The translations under genes and the position numbers were made by a program. A model generated the notes under the pieces. It was not told where the DNA came from. It worked only from the letters and a program-made list of their open reading frames with translations, and searched no databases. A stretch of DNA of 44,669 nucleotides, taken from contig CP070675.1 in the NCBI GenBank assembly GCA_020352215.1, positions 5,313,916 through 5,358,584 of the forward strand. Direction: 5' to 3'. Below, piece after piece: positions 10,901 through 19,016 of this stretch; positions within the stretch are counted from its first letter, which is position 1, and every line of letters begins with the position of its first letter. This DNA comes from Phycisphaerales bacterium. Its GTDB lineage: Bacteria > Planctomycetota > Phycisphaerae > Sedimentisphaerales > Anaerobacaceae.

Positions 10901-12644
10901 GTGCAATTCGGCTGTGCAGCTCGCTGAGTCGCTCGCGAAATGCCTCGTCTACGTTGAGGACTTTCGCTGCCTCGATGCAGTTGCCGAAAAGATCACGAAT
11001 GATCTGATGGTCCATCGTTGGTCCTGCCACAAGCCCGCCAATCTCCGGCGAATTGGAAGGTGTGCTGATCAGCCAGCCCGTCTCTGGATCTTCAGTCAGA
11101 AAGTCCGTGAAAAATTGCGCCGCACCTTTCATCAGCGGGTACGCTCGCTGTCTGAGGAATTCTTCGTCTCCGGTGAACACGTAATGCTCCCAGAAATCCT
11201 GGCAAAGCCACGCCCCTCCCGTCACCCATATCCCGTGGTTGGAGTGATTTATCGGGGCCGTACCCCGCCACAGATCGGTGTTGTGATGCAATACCCATCC
11301 CCGACAGTCATAGTGTGCCTTGGCTGTGTTTTGTCCCGATTCCGCCACGTCCTCGATCAGGTCAAACAGAGGCTCGTGACACTCAGGTAGATTCGTCACT
11401 TCCGCAGGCCAGTAGTTCATTTCGGTGTTTATGTTCGTTGTCCACTTGCTTTCCCAGGGCGGGTCCAGCTTGTCATTCCAGATTCCCTGCAGATTTGCGG
11501 GCTGTGACCCGGGACGGGAGCTCGCGATCAGCAAATACCGCCCGAACTGAAAGTACAGCTCCACCAATTGTGGATCATCCTGCTTGGTGAGTTCTCTGAT
11601 ACGTTGATCGGTTGGTCGTGTCACTGCCTCGCTCGTTCCAAGGTCAAGCTCAACTCTTCGCATCAGCTGCCTATGATCGGCTGTGTGCGCTTGCCGCAAA
11701 GCGTTGTAGTTCTTTGCTGCCGCTGCCCGAATCGCCTCGCGACAGGCAGCCTCCGGATCCCCGCTTACGTCCTTGAAGTTCTTGAAGCTCGTGGCGGCGG
11801 CAAGTGTTAGCGTCACAGCGTTCGCGCCCTCGACACTCACCTGTTCAGGTGTCACCGAGACAGTGCCGCCTTTTGCGGTTGCGGACAGGCGGGCCTCGAA
11901 TTTCAGCACACTCGGCATCTGCTGTTTCGGTCGCCCGCTTTTGTACGGGCGAAGCTGCCCTCGCAATCGCAGTACGTTTTCACCAGCCAGAGAAAGCTGT
12001 GCTCCATTGTGTGGGCTGTCCATTGTCGCGGTGAACGTCAAGGCACGCGGCTTATCACATGTCAGCCGGACTACAATCACCTGATCGGGAAAGCTGGAGA
12101 AGACCTGGCGTGTGAACGTCACTCCATCGACGCGATAGCGGACCCTTGCGATACCTGCATCGATATCTAATTCCCGTCGGTAATCATCTGCCTCGTCATG
12201 GCCGGGGAAGTGCAAGCGTAGGTCCCCGAAGGGCTGGTACTTCTCTTGCCGCAACGGAACACTCATCATTTGCTCCATCGCGAGCTCTTCAGCCTCTCGT
12301 TGCTTGCCTTCAAATAGCAGCTTGCGAACGACCGGGAGGTACTTGCTCGCTCCTTCGTTGCTGTAGTCGCGAGGCTCGCCGGTCCACAACGTGTCTTCGT
12401 TGAACTGCAGCCGCTCTCGCTCTTTGCCGCCGAAAACCATTGCACCAAGGCGACCATTGCCCACCGGCAAAGCCTCAGTCCATTCCTTCGCAGGCTGGCG
12501 ATACCACAATTTCAGATCACCCCATTTCTCACCCGCTGAAGCATGCGCAACACCGACTGTTGCGTTTGTCATTGTCAGAACTGCGCTGGCGAATAACAAT
12601 CCAGCAAGCGGCATCACGATTATTCCCATCTGTGTATGCTTCAT
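7974..12644 (-). CDS. Tandem two-module GH95 glycoside hydrolase (alpha-L-fucosidase family)
   Basis: 1556 residues, about twice the usual GH95 length. After a signal peptide (PLAGLLFASAVLTMTNATVG) module 1 spans about residues 43-800 and module 2 about 812-1550; both begin with LKLWYRQPA followed by EALPVGNGRLGAMVFGG. Each keeps the family active-site motifs: NxN before MNYWPAE near 405 and 1161, SPE near 533 and 1290, and FQIDGNFGG near 690 and 1458. From the Bifidobacterium AfcA structure these correspond to the asparagine pair, general acid and aspartate; the mapping is by motif, not alignment. GH95 enzymes cleave terminal alpha-L-fucose, some alpha-L-galactose. AAAGGG lies 7 bases before the ATG. 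It converges on the redox operon (41 bases between the stops) and diverges from the heparinase-like gene. Confidence 0.92.
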   Translation of the reverse strand: MKHTQMGIIVMPLAGLLFASAVLTMTNATVGVAHASAGEKWGDLKLWYRQPAKEWTEALPVGNGRLGAMVFGGKERERLQFNEDTLWTGEPRDYSNEGASKYLPVVRKLLFEGKQREAEELAMEQMMSVPLRQEKYQPFGDLRLHFPGHDEADDYRRELDIDAGIARVRYRVDGVTFTRQVFSSFPDQVIVVRLTCDKPRALTFTATMDSPHNGAQLSLAGENVLRLRGQLRPYKSGRPKQQMPSVLKFEARLSATAKGGTVSVTPEQVSVEGANAVTLTLAAATSFKNFKDVSGDPEAACREAIRAAAAKNYNALRQAHTADHRQLMRRVELDLGTSEAVTRPTDQRIRELTKQDDPQLVELYFQFGRYLLIASSRPGSQPANLQGIWNDKLDPPWESKWTTNINTEMNYWPAEVTNLPECHEPLFDLIEDVAESGQNTAKAHYDCRGWVLHHNTDLWRGTAPINHSNHGIWVTGGAWLCQDFWEHYVFTGDEEFLRQRAYPLMKGAAQFFTDFLTEDPETGWLISTPSNSPEIGGLVAGPTMDHQIIRDLFGNCIEAAKVLNVDEAFRERLSELHSRIAPNQIGRHGQLQEWLQDKDDPKNQHRHVSHLFGLHPGKEITRRGTPDLFAAARKSLEFRGDGGTGWSMAWKVNFWARFEDGDHAYKMLSNLLTPERMYPNMFDAHPPFQIDGNFGGTAGLAEMLLQSHAGEIHLLPALPTVWPKGRIQGLCARGGFNVDIAWKDGRLSKATIHSKLGNTCRIRTRVPVRVTSEGKPVETTTPENGVVEFETKAGNKYLISAVEPSSASETRDELKLWYRQPAQKWTEALPVGNGRLGAMVFGGIETEHLQLNEDTVWAGHPVDRDRVGAHKHLAKARELMFAGKYLEAQRLVQREFMGPRLIRSYQTLGDLHLRFQKSNSIADYRRELDLDRAIAKAYYRDGDATFTREVFASPADQCIVVRLSCDKPGKITFDAGLSRPGDVKVETVSPDMIVMTGQAVQDGGHKGVKFEGRLRIISEGGRLTAKDAGLRLEKADAATLLLVAATDYRHSNPGAVCKKEMARVTGKGYEELRRAHISEHRRLFRRVSLNLGGKDVEKKPTDERLSALKEGGTDPGLCALYFQFGRYLLMCSSRPGCMPANLQGIWNHHITAPWNSDYHININVQMNYWPAEVCNLGECHEPFFDLVDNLRPRGRKTARDVYGCRGFVAHHTTDAWWWTSPIGNVGYGMWPTGAAWCCQHLWEHFEFGGDKKFLADRAYPIMKEAAEFLLDYLVEDPKTGQLVCGPSMSPENRFRTSDGKVAHITMGPAMDQQIIYDLFTNCIEASEVLAIDDEFIRQIRSAREKLAGPKIGSDGRLLEWNEEFEEPEPGHRHISHLFALHPGKQITPGRTPDLAAAARKSLEYRLSHGGGHTGWSRAWIINFWAKLHDGEKAYENVLALLRKSTLSNLFDTHPPFQIDGNFGGTAGIAEMLLQSHAGEIHLLAALPRAWSAGHVTGLRARGGFEVDIVWEDGRLSEAKIRSDRDGTCSVRYGDQTNEIKAKAGKSYGLDGHLRRT

Positions 12645-12702
12645 ATTCTGGCCCTTTCAAGCTGTTTGGGATCACTCCAGAAGACGTCACGACCAATTCT
12701 GA

Positions 12703-12730
12703 ACAATAGTAGCAGGCGCAATGTTGTCAA
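12703..12730 (-). promoter_or_regulatory. Sigma70-type promoter for the GH95 gene
   Basis: On the minus strand a perfect TTGACA (12730-12725) is followed by a 16-base spacer and TATTGT (12708-12703, 4 of 6 to consensus). The predicted transcript starts roughly 50 bases before the GH95 ATG at 12644. Judged by eye only. Confidence 0.5.
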
Positions 12731-12784
12731 GCACAAAGTGAGTGCCACTTGCGTTGAGCAGCCGGCTTGTCCACGGGATTTTCC

Positions 12785-12814
12785 TTGCCTTGCACCAGCC
12801 AAATCCCCTATAAG
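12785..12814 (+). promoter_or_regulatory. Possible weak promoter for heparinase-like gene
   Basis: TTGCCT (12785-12790), an 18-base spacer, then TATAAG (12809-12814). It lies about 100 bases before the ATG at 12912 in the divergent intergenic region. The -35 box is poor, so this is a weak call. Confidence 0.3.
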
Positions 12815-12911
12815 TTCAGATATCCGTTACAGAAAAGGTGCTGGCAGATGCAGGCGTGTCAAATTGAAACGCGATTGTGACAGGTACACTTGGACAAATT
12901 GGAGGTGAACG

Positions 12912-14756
12912 ATGGTGAACAGATCTCTGTCGGCTGCGCTTGCGGTCCTGGCATCCTTGATAGCCGCGGGGCAGGCCGTTGCCGAAAGCTCGGATGTTCT
13001 GTCGACTCTGGACAGAAACCATCCGCGTCTTATGCTGAAAGACAAGGGTCTGGACGACCTCAAACAACATTATCAGAACGACAAGGTGCTGCAGAAGTGT
13101 GTGGAGGACGTTCTAAAGAAGGCTGAGGCAGCCTTTGGCAAACCGCGGCTCACCCACAGAAAGATTGGGCCAAGGCTCCTTCATGTCAGCAGAGACTGTC
13201 TCGACCGGATTTATGACCTGGGTATCGCCTACAGATGGACAGGTGACGAGAAGTATGCGGCAAAGGCGGCGGAGAACCTGCTAACCGTCTGTGCGTTCGA
13301 GGATTGGAATCCATCGCACTTCCTCGATACAGCCGAGATGTCACACGCGGTCGGACTCGGATATGACTGGCTGTATTCGTACTTGGATGCCGGTGACCGC
13401 GAAAAGATCAAGGCGGGCCTGATCAAGAATGGTCTGGAGCCCGGCTTGAAGGCATATGCGACGGCCTGGTGGCCGAAAAGCAGCCACAACTGGAACCAGG
13501 TCTGTAACGGTGGCCTTTTGGTCGGTGCTCTGGCCATCGCGGAGTCAGATCCACAGTACGCCGAACGGATCGTAGCCGGCGCCCTCGAATCTCTACCGCG
13601 TGCCCTCGAAACATACAAACCCGATGGGGCTTGGGGCGAAGGGCCGGGCTACTGGAGGTATGCAACTCGCTACACGGCGTACGGGCTGACGGCCCTTCAG
13701 ACGGCTCTGGGCAAGCACTTCGGCCTAATCGAAAACGAGGGACTCGCCAAGGCCGGTAACTTCCCAGTATACACCGCGGGCCCCACGGGCATGTATCTGA
13801 ATCTAGCCGATAGTGGTGAAAGGGCGTCGAGACGACCAATGCCTTGCATGTTCTGGCTCGCACGCACTTATCACAATGGGTTGTACGCCGAATCCGAGCA
13901 CGCAGCGCTTGCCGAGGCGACCGCCAGTCCGCATCACCTCATCTGGTATGCGCCTGAGCCCGGCGAGGGATTGTGGAAGGCCCTTGATTGGTGTTTCCGC
14001 GGGCCAGTGGAAGTGGCGGTTTTCCGCAGCGCCTGGGACGACCCGGACGCTCTGTTCGTCGGCGTCAAAGCCGGCTACAATCAGGTCAACCACGGCCACC
14101 TCGACCTGGGTAATTTCGAGCTTGATGCGCTTGGCGTGCGGTGGGCGCGGGACCTCGGTGCCGACAACTACAATATGCCAGGGTACTGGGGCAGCGGGAG
14201 AGGCGGTAAGCGCTGGACCTACTACCGTCTCAATGGCAAGAGTCACAACATACCGCTGCTTGGGGGCGAAGATCAGGACCCAATGGCAACAGCCAAGTTT
14301 CTCAACTATTCCACGCAAAAGAACTCGAGCTTTGTGCTCGTGGATCTTTCAGGCGCTTACGAGAAATTCTCCAAAAAGAGCACGCGTGGCGTGGCCATGG
14401 TGCAGAATCGTCGGGCCGTTCTGATCCAGGATGAGTTCGAAATTGGACGACCTTGCGAAATTGCCTGGGGCATGACTACGGACGCTGACATCGACACAGG
14501 CCAAGGTGGAAAGGCTACGCTCACTCTCAAGGGCAGAAAGCTCATCGCTCGCGTGTTGTCACCGGCCGGCGCGAATTTCACGGTTGAGTCGGCCGAGCAG
14601 AAGCCTCCAGAGAGAACAAACTCGGGCGTGCGGCGACTCATGCTCAAGCTGCCTGATTCCCAAGGCAGCGCGCGGGTAGCAGTCCTGCTGTCACCAGTTT
14701 GGGAGGACGGCAAGTTTGTCAAGACAACCAAACTCAGATCGCTGGCTCAATGGTGA
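12912..14756 (+). CDS. Heparinase II/III-family polysaccharide lyase-like protein
   Basis: 614 residues with GGAGG at 12901-12905, 6 bases before the ATG, and a signal peptide (AALAVLASLIAAGQAVAES). Residues about 40-370 look like the alpha-helical toroid (RLMLKDKGLDDLKQHY, YDLGIAYRWTGDEKYA, KSSHNWNQVCNGG). From about 370 the heparinase II/III-type beta-sandwich follows, with the typical NHGHLDLGNFELDALG near 392. The family (PL12/15/21-like folds) cleaves uronic-acid-containing polysaccharides by beta-elimination; the exact substrate, for example a glycosaminoglycan-like or alginate-like polymer, cannot be told from sequence. Its divergent partner is the fucosidase-like GH95 protein and its downstream partner an esterase, suggesting attack on a decorated acidic polysaccharide. 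Confidence 0.85.
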   Translation: MVNRSLSAALAVLASLIAAGQAVAESSDVLSTLDRNHPRLMLKDKGLDDLKQHYQNDKVLQKCVEDVLKKAEAAFGKPRLTHRKIGPRLLHVSRDCLDRIYDLGIAYRWTGDEKYAAKAAENLLTVCAFEDWNPSHFLDTAEMSHAVGLGYDWLYSYLDAGDREKIKAGLIKNGLEPGLKAYATAWWPKSSHNWNQVCNGGLLVGALAIAESDPQYAERIVAGALESLPRALETYKPDGAWGEGPGYWRYATRYTAYGLTALQTALGKHFGLIENEGLAKAGNFPVYTAGPTGMYLNLADSGERASRRPMPCMFWLARTYHNGLYAESEHAALAEATASPHHLIWYAPEPGEGLWKALDWCFRGPVEVAVFRSAWDDPDALFVGVKAGYNQVNHGHLDLGNFELDALGVRWARDLGADNYNMPGYWGSGRGGKRWTYYRLNGKSHNIPLLGGEDQDPMATAKFLNYSTQKNSSFVLVDLSGAYEKFSKKSTRGVAMVQNRRAVLIQDEFEIGRPCEIAWGMTTDADIDTGQGGKATLTLKGRKLIARVLSPAGANFTVESAEQKPPERTNSGVRRLMLKLPDSQGSARVAVLLSPVWEDGKFVKTTKLRSLAQW

Positions 14757-14848
14757 TTCGGTGACTGCAAATGAAGACTACTTGATCGTGCCCCTGCGGC
14801 ATGGTTGGTGTGTATGATGGTCAAGATGTGAAATGGAGATGTCATAAT

Positions 14849-16072
14849 ATGACAGCAAGAACACAAAGCCGGTCAATTTGGCTTCATCGATCATTCGCTA
14901 TTACTCTAAGCGTTCTTGTTTTGACACTTGCGAGCGCAATTGCTGCGAAGGAGTCCAAGGGTGAGGAACCCCAGCTCTGTCAGGGCAACTACCATAGTGA
15001 AGAGGCTGCAAAAGAGCAGCTTGCCAAGTTTGCGCAGACGTATTCAAACCGGCGTCAATGGAGGGCCCGGGCGAGGCGCATTCGGCGGGGTATCCTGCGA
15101 GGAGCCGAGCTTCTGCCTCTGCCGGACAAGTGCCCGCTGAATCCGATCATTCACAGCAAGCGTGAGCACGCTGGCTACACGGTCGAGAACGTCGCATTCG
15201 AGAGCTTGCCTGGCGTCTTCGTCACCGGAAATCTGTACCGCCCCTTAGCCGGAAAGCTGCCTTATGCTGCCGTACTCTGTCCGCATGGCCATTGGGGCAG
15301 CGCAAGCGACTACGGCCGGTTTCGCCCCGATATGCAGAAGCGCTGCGCGACGCTGGCTCGCATGGGCGCGGTCGTGTTCTCCTATGACATGGTCGGATGG
15401 GGTGATTGGAAGAACGCGGGCTGGAGTCACAAGCGACCGAAGGTCCTGAAGTTGCAGCTGTGGAACAGCATACGCGCCGTCGATTTCCTGCTTTCTCTTA
15501 AGGAGATCGACCCGAAGCGCATCGCCGTCACCGGCGCATCCGGCGGGGGCACGCAGTCTTTCCTTCTCACCGCCGTAGATAGGCGCGTCGCCGTCTCTGT
15601 GCCCGTAGTGATGGTTTCTGCCCACTTCTTTGGCGGCTGCAACTGTGAGAGCGGAATGCCCATCCACAAGAGTCGCGATCACGAGACGAACAATACTGAT
15701 ATCGCCGCTCTTGCTGCGCCGCGTCCCCAGCTGTTAGTCTCCGATGGGCAGGATTGGACGAAGAACACGCCGAACGTCGAGTTCCCCTACATCCGCAACG
15801 TTTATGGTCTATACGGCGCCGAAGATGCAATCGAGAACGCGCATATCGCTGACGAGGGACACGATTACGGCCTTTCGAAGCGCATCCCGGCCTACAAGTT
15901 TCTCGCCAAACACTTGGGACTGGCGCTAAGTGCCGTACAGAAGTCGGACGGTTCAATCGACGAGGGCTTTGTCGTAATTGAGAAGCAGGAAGATATGTAC
16001 GCCTTCGACGAAGATCATCCCAGACCTGCGCACGCAGTCGACCCTAATATGACACCTTTGCCTTGGAACTGA
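14849..16072 (+). CDS. Secreted alpha/beta hydrolase, acetyl-xylan-esterase-like
   Basis: 407 residues from ATG 14849. I chose this over ATG 14801 because GGAG precedes it by 10 bases and it puts the signal peptide ([18 protein letters not shown]) near the N-terminus. The hydrolase core has an oxyanion-type CPHGHW, a nucleophile elbow GASGGG (Ser about 231), an acid candidate in SDGQDW and a histidine in EGHDYG (about 338). That is the order of the alpha/beta-hydrolase triad, similar to CE7/acetyl-xylan-esterase-like proteins. Likely removes acetyl or other ester groups from polysaccharide outside the cytoplasm. It starts 92 bases after the heparinase-like gene on the same strand, probably in one transcript, and converges on the metallophosphoesterase gene. 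Confidence 0.8.
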   Translation: MTARTQSRSIWLHRSFAITLSVLVLTLASAIAAKESKGEEPQLCQGNYHSEEAAKEQLAKFAQTYSNRRQWRARARRIRRGILRGAELLPLPDKCPLNPIIHSKREHAGYTVENVAFESLPGVFVTGNLYRPLAGKLPYAAVLCPHGHWGSASDYGRFRPDMQKRCATLARMGAVVFSYDMVGWGDWKNAGWSHKRPKVLKLQLWNSIRAVDFLLSLKEIDPKRIAVTGASGGGTQSFLLTAVDRRVAVSVPVVMVSAHFFGGCNCESGMPIHKSRDHETNNTDIAALAAPRPQLLVSDGQDWTKNTPNVEFPYIRNVYGLYGAEDAIENAHIADEGHDYGLSKRIPAYKFLAKHLGLALSAVQKSDGSIDEGFVVIEKQEDMYAFDEDHPRPAHAVDPNMTPLPWN

Positions 16073-16097
16073 TGCGCGACCTGAGCCACCAGGCGCC

Positions 16098-17087
16098 TCA
16101 GGCTTGGCCTGCGGTAGCTGCATTGTCAGGGGACATGTGTTTGCTTTGGGCCTTTCGATAGCCGGAGACGGCAATGCTGCGGTCGGGTCGAACTGCTACG
16201 ACGGCGTACGAGTTGTCTTGCCGCCCGGGACCCTCAACCAACGCCTTCAACGTGTAGTAATGGATTCCGCGGATTCGGCTGTAGCTGCCGGAGTGATGAT
16301 GGCCTTGGAAGACGGCTAAGACCTTGCCTGATTCCTCGAGAATTCTTCGGACTTGCCCGGCGTTGTTAACGTACACGTCTCCGGTGCCGTCAAGTAGTTG
16401 GTGAATGAAGATGATAACAGGCTTGTCCACAGCGGCAAGGTCCTGCTCGAGCCAGGCCAGTTCGGCCGGTGGGACGTTCGCATCGGTCCAGTCAAAGTTC
16501 CCGCGGTCGTAGTTGGCACCGTCTGCTCGATAGTTGGCGTCGAGGACAACGAAGTGCACGCCCTTGCAGTCAAATGAGTAGTAGCTGCAACGGGGATCGA
16601 CATTTGTGTTTTCCACGCGAGCCAGGAATTGCGTCTTGGAGATGCGGTCTTCGTCGTGGTTGCCGAGCACGTGATATGTTGGCCCGCGGAACTGCTGGAA
16701 TATTCGCTCCACAGCCTCCAGGTGTGACAGCGTCCTTTGTTCCACGGCTGGGTTGTCCTGGTCCTTGAAGTCCCCTAACTCCACAAGAAAATCGACGTTT
16801 TGGCTGTTCATGAGTCTGACACACTCGCCGAGCTTCTCGAGGGACTCACGATAGAAGCGTGAGCCGACCGTGTCGGCGTCGGCATAGTGGACGTCCGTGA
16901 CCATGCCGAATCGCAGGATGTTCGGTCTGAGCCAATATGTGAGCTGCGATGTGCACGACAGCGAGCTGACCGCAAGCCCGGCCAGCGAACCCGCCGATAC
17001 CTTCAGCAAATGGCGGCGGGCGATTATCCAGTCTCGAGCATCCGGGTCAGTCGTCGACAGCGGCCTGTTCTGGGTCTCGTTGCTCAT
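16098..17087 (-). CDS. Tat-exported calcineurin-like metallophosphoesterase
   Basis: 329 residues. The N-terminus has twin arginines (ARRHLLK, Arg24-Arg25), then the hydrophobic SAGSLAGLAVSSLSC, typical of a Tat signal. Cys45 could be lipidated but lacks Leu at -3. All five metallophosphoesterase motifs are present: TDVHYAD, GDFKD, GNHDE, a histidine in IFIHQL, and GHHHSG. This predicts a binuclear metal phosphodiesterase or phosphomonoesterase acting outside the cytoplasm. It lies 67 bases downstream of scpB on the same strand, so it may be read through from that operon, although its export signal links it better to the secreted enzymes beside it. The substrate is unknown. Confidence 0.85.
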   Translation of the reverse strand: MSNETQNRPLSTTDPDARDWIIARRHLLKVSAGSLAGLAVSSLSCTSQLTYWLRPNILRFGMVTDVHYADADTVGSRFYRESLEKLGECVRLMNSQNVDFLVELGDFKDQDNPAVEQRTLSHLEAVERIFQQFRGPTYHVLGNHDEDRISKTQFLARVENTNVDPRCSYYSFDCKGVHFVVLDANYRADGANYDRGNFDWTDANVPPAELAWLEQDLAAVDKPVIIFIHQLLDGTGDVYVNNAGQVRRILEESGKVLAVFQGHHHSGSYSRIRGIHYYTLKALVEGPGRQDNSYAVVAVRPDRSIAVSGYRKAQSKHMSPDNAATAGQA

Positions 17088-17154
17088 TGTGCGCCCGTCG
17101 TACAGAGAGCATACATTTGTCTCAGTGGTGGAACCTGTGTGGACAATGGCTTGC

Positions 17155-17907
17155 TCAAGAAGGTGGCTTCTTGAGCTCTTCGATTTTGGGCAGGTCCTTC
17201 AACGAGTTCAGGCCGAAGACCTCCAGAAACTTCCTTGTCGTTCCGTACAGCATGGGCCTGCCGAGGACCTCTGCTCGACCGACGATCTTTACAAGCCCCT
17301 TGTACATGAGGCCTCTAATCATCTCGCCGGCCGCCACACCGCGGATAGCCTCGATGTCCGCGCGTATGACCGGCTGTTTGTATGCGATTATCGCGAGCGT
17401 CTCCAGAGCTGCAGGACTCAGCTTGCTGTCACTTCGTGCGCGGTGCAATTTCCTGAGCCAATGGTTGTATTGGCTCAAAGTGAGCATCTGATAACCGCCG
17501 GCAATCTGCTCTATTCTAAAAGCATTGCCGCCGGCCCGGTATTTCTCATTGAGGGTTTCGATATGCTGCCGCATCTGCTTGGCGCTTAGATCCACAATGC
17601 CGGCCAGTCGCGCCTCCGAAAGAGGCTCGTCGCTGGCGAACAACACCGCCTCCACCACCGATTCGATTGTAGCCTCTTGTTCCTCATACAAGTCGATTTC
17701 GGCGTCACCCTCGACACATGCGGAGACTTCTTCTGCCTCGTCCCCCAGTTCAGTCTCGCTGTCGAGAAGGTCTTCCTCGACTTCTACGGTGCAGGTGGAG
17801 TCGGCATCTTCCCGTGCCTGTTCGGTCTGTTTCTCCTCCGGCAGTACATTTTCGGCGTTCGATGTTTGATGTTCGGCATTGGATTGTTCCTGGCGTTCTT
17901 CCGTCAT
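17155..17907 (-). CDS. scpB: Segregation and condensation protein B
   Basis: The winged-helix ScpB core begins near residue 74 (ESVVEAVLFASDEPLSEARL) and includes LSPAALETLAIIAYKQPV and GRPMLYGTTRKFLEVFGL, both classic ScpB. ScpB dimers bind the kleisin ScpA and SMC in chromosome condensation. I chose ATG 17907, whose ATGA overlaps the stop of the Nif3-family gene; a GTG at 17919 is an alternative with four more residues. The first 73 or so residues are an acidic, low-complexity extension (many Glu/Asp) absent from short ScpB homologues, and it contains a 21-base tandem repeat encoding SNAEHQT/SNAENVL. scpA is not in the window. Confidence 0.93.
   Translation of the reverse strand: MTEERQEQSNAEHQTSNAENVLPEEKQTEQAREDADSTCTVEVEEDLLDSETELGDEAEEVSACVEGDAEIDLYEEQEATIESVVEAVLFASDEPLSEARLAGIVDLSAKQMRQHIETLNEKYRAGGNAFRIEQIAGGYQMLTLSQYNHWLRKLHRARSDSKLSPAALETLAIIAYKQPVIRADIEAIRGVAAGEMIRGLMYKGLVKIVGRAEVLGRPMLYGTTRKFLEVFGLNSLKDLPKIEELKKPPS
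17842..17883 (-). repeat. Two-copy 21-base repeat inside scpB
   Basis: Minus-strand codons for SNAEHQT (17883-17863) are followed directly by those for SNAENVL (17862-17842). The first 15 bases of each unit match at most positions (tccaatgccgaacat against tcgaacgccgaaaat). It lies in the acidic N-terminal extension of ScpB. Confidence 0.6.
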
Positions 17908-19016
17908 ACGTTTTTCCACTTAAACGGGTCTGCGTCTTTCTTACTGATTCTGATTGTCACCTGTTTTGTTCTCTTTTGCAACTGTTTGCTCAGCTTTTTC
18001 AGTATGAATCGTTCTGAGACGGTGTGGCTCAGACAGATGCAGGTCAGGCCTGCCTCTTGGGCCGCCAGTGCCTGATGGTGCTTCAATTCCCCCGTCAGAT
18101 ATAGGTCTGTCTTAGCGGCAATCACCGAGTTTATGATCTTGCCGCACGAACCCGCGCAGACCGCCGCCGTCTCCACGAGTCTTCTTTCATCCCCTATCAT
18201 GCCGAAGGCCTTGGCGCCGGTGTACTTTTTTATTCTTTGCACAATCTGTTTGACCCTGAGCGGAGTGGCCAACCTTCCGATTCTGCCCAAGCCGAATCTG
18301 TTCCGGTTATTATAGAGCCTGACGACGTCGAAGGCGGGCGTTTCGTAAGGATGGGCCTCTTTCATCGCGGCTATAGCGTGCTGCAGTCCGTCCTCACCGA
18401 TAACCGCCTCGAACCTGACTTCCGGCACCTTTTCCAATTTTCCTCTCTTGCCCATGGCCGGCCTCGCGCCGGCCAAAGGCAGGAAGGTCCCCGTACCTTC
18501 GGCCTGGAAGCTACAGTTTCTGTAGTTGCCCATTGCCCCTGCGCCGGCAGCAAAGATCGCATTCGACACCTTTGCCGCAGCATCGACGGGAACAAAGACA
18601 ATCAGCTTGTAGCTTTCGTTCACAGGGTAGTCAACGTAGTCGCCGATCGGCTCGCCATCTTCGATGCCGACTATTTCAGCAAGGCCGTCATTTACCCCGC
18701 CTATCGCTGTGTCCAGGGCGGTATGAATCGAGAATACCCCTATCTCATTTCGGATCAGGTCATAGACAACATGACCCTTTCCCTCGGCCGTGACGCTTTT
18801 TAGCCCATCCCAGATCACCGGATGGTAGCTCACAATAAGCTCTGCTTTCAGCCTTTTCGCTTCAGCAACCACTTCACGCGTCACGTCTATTGTCAGCAGG
18901 ATGCTCTTGACCCGGGCCTGAGGGTCACCCACCAGCAGTCCAACATTGTCCCAATCCTGCGCCAATCCAAGCGGGGTCATTTCTTCCATCACAGATGCAA
19001 TGTCTCTTATCTTCAT
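17904..19016 (-). CDS. Nif3-like dinuclear metal centre protein (YqfO/YbgI family)
   Basis: 370 residues from ATG 19016. The longer open frame reaching 19241 is spurious: its first 75 codons lie over the pabC coding region and are low-complexity. The chosen start forms an ATGA overlap with the pabC stop. Metal-binding motifs are present at both ends: SYHPVIWDG (His65), SIHTALDTAIGGVND (His98, Asp102) and SHTVSERF (His331, Glu335). Its length fits the YqfO type with an inserted PII/CutA-like middle domain (residues about 125-235, containing MKEAHPYETPAFDVV) rather than the 250-residue YbgI type. The biochemical role of this widespread family is unsettled; GTP cyclohydrolase-like activity has been proposed for some. 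It is coupled at both ends within the operon. Confidence 0.9.
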   Translation of the reverse strand: MKIRDIASVMEEMTPLGLAQDWDNVGLLVGDPQARVKSILLTIDVTREVVAEAKRLKAELIVSYHPVIWDGLKSVTAEGKGHVVYDLIRNEIGVFSIHTALDTAIGGVNDGLAEIVGIEDGEPIGDYVDYPVNESYKLIVFVPVDAAAKVSNAIFAAGAGAMGNYRNCSFQAEGTGTFLPLAGARPAMGKRGKLEKVPEVRFEAVIGEDGLQHAIAAMKEAHPYETPAFDVVRLYNNRNRFGLGRIGRLATPLRVKQIVQRIKKYTGAKAFGMIGDERRLVETAAVCAGSCGKIINSVIAAKTDLYLTGELKHHQALAAQEAGLTCICLSHTVSERFILKKLSKQLQKRTKQVTIRISKKDADPFKWKNV

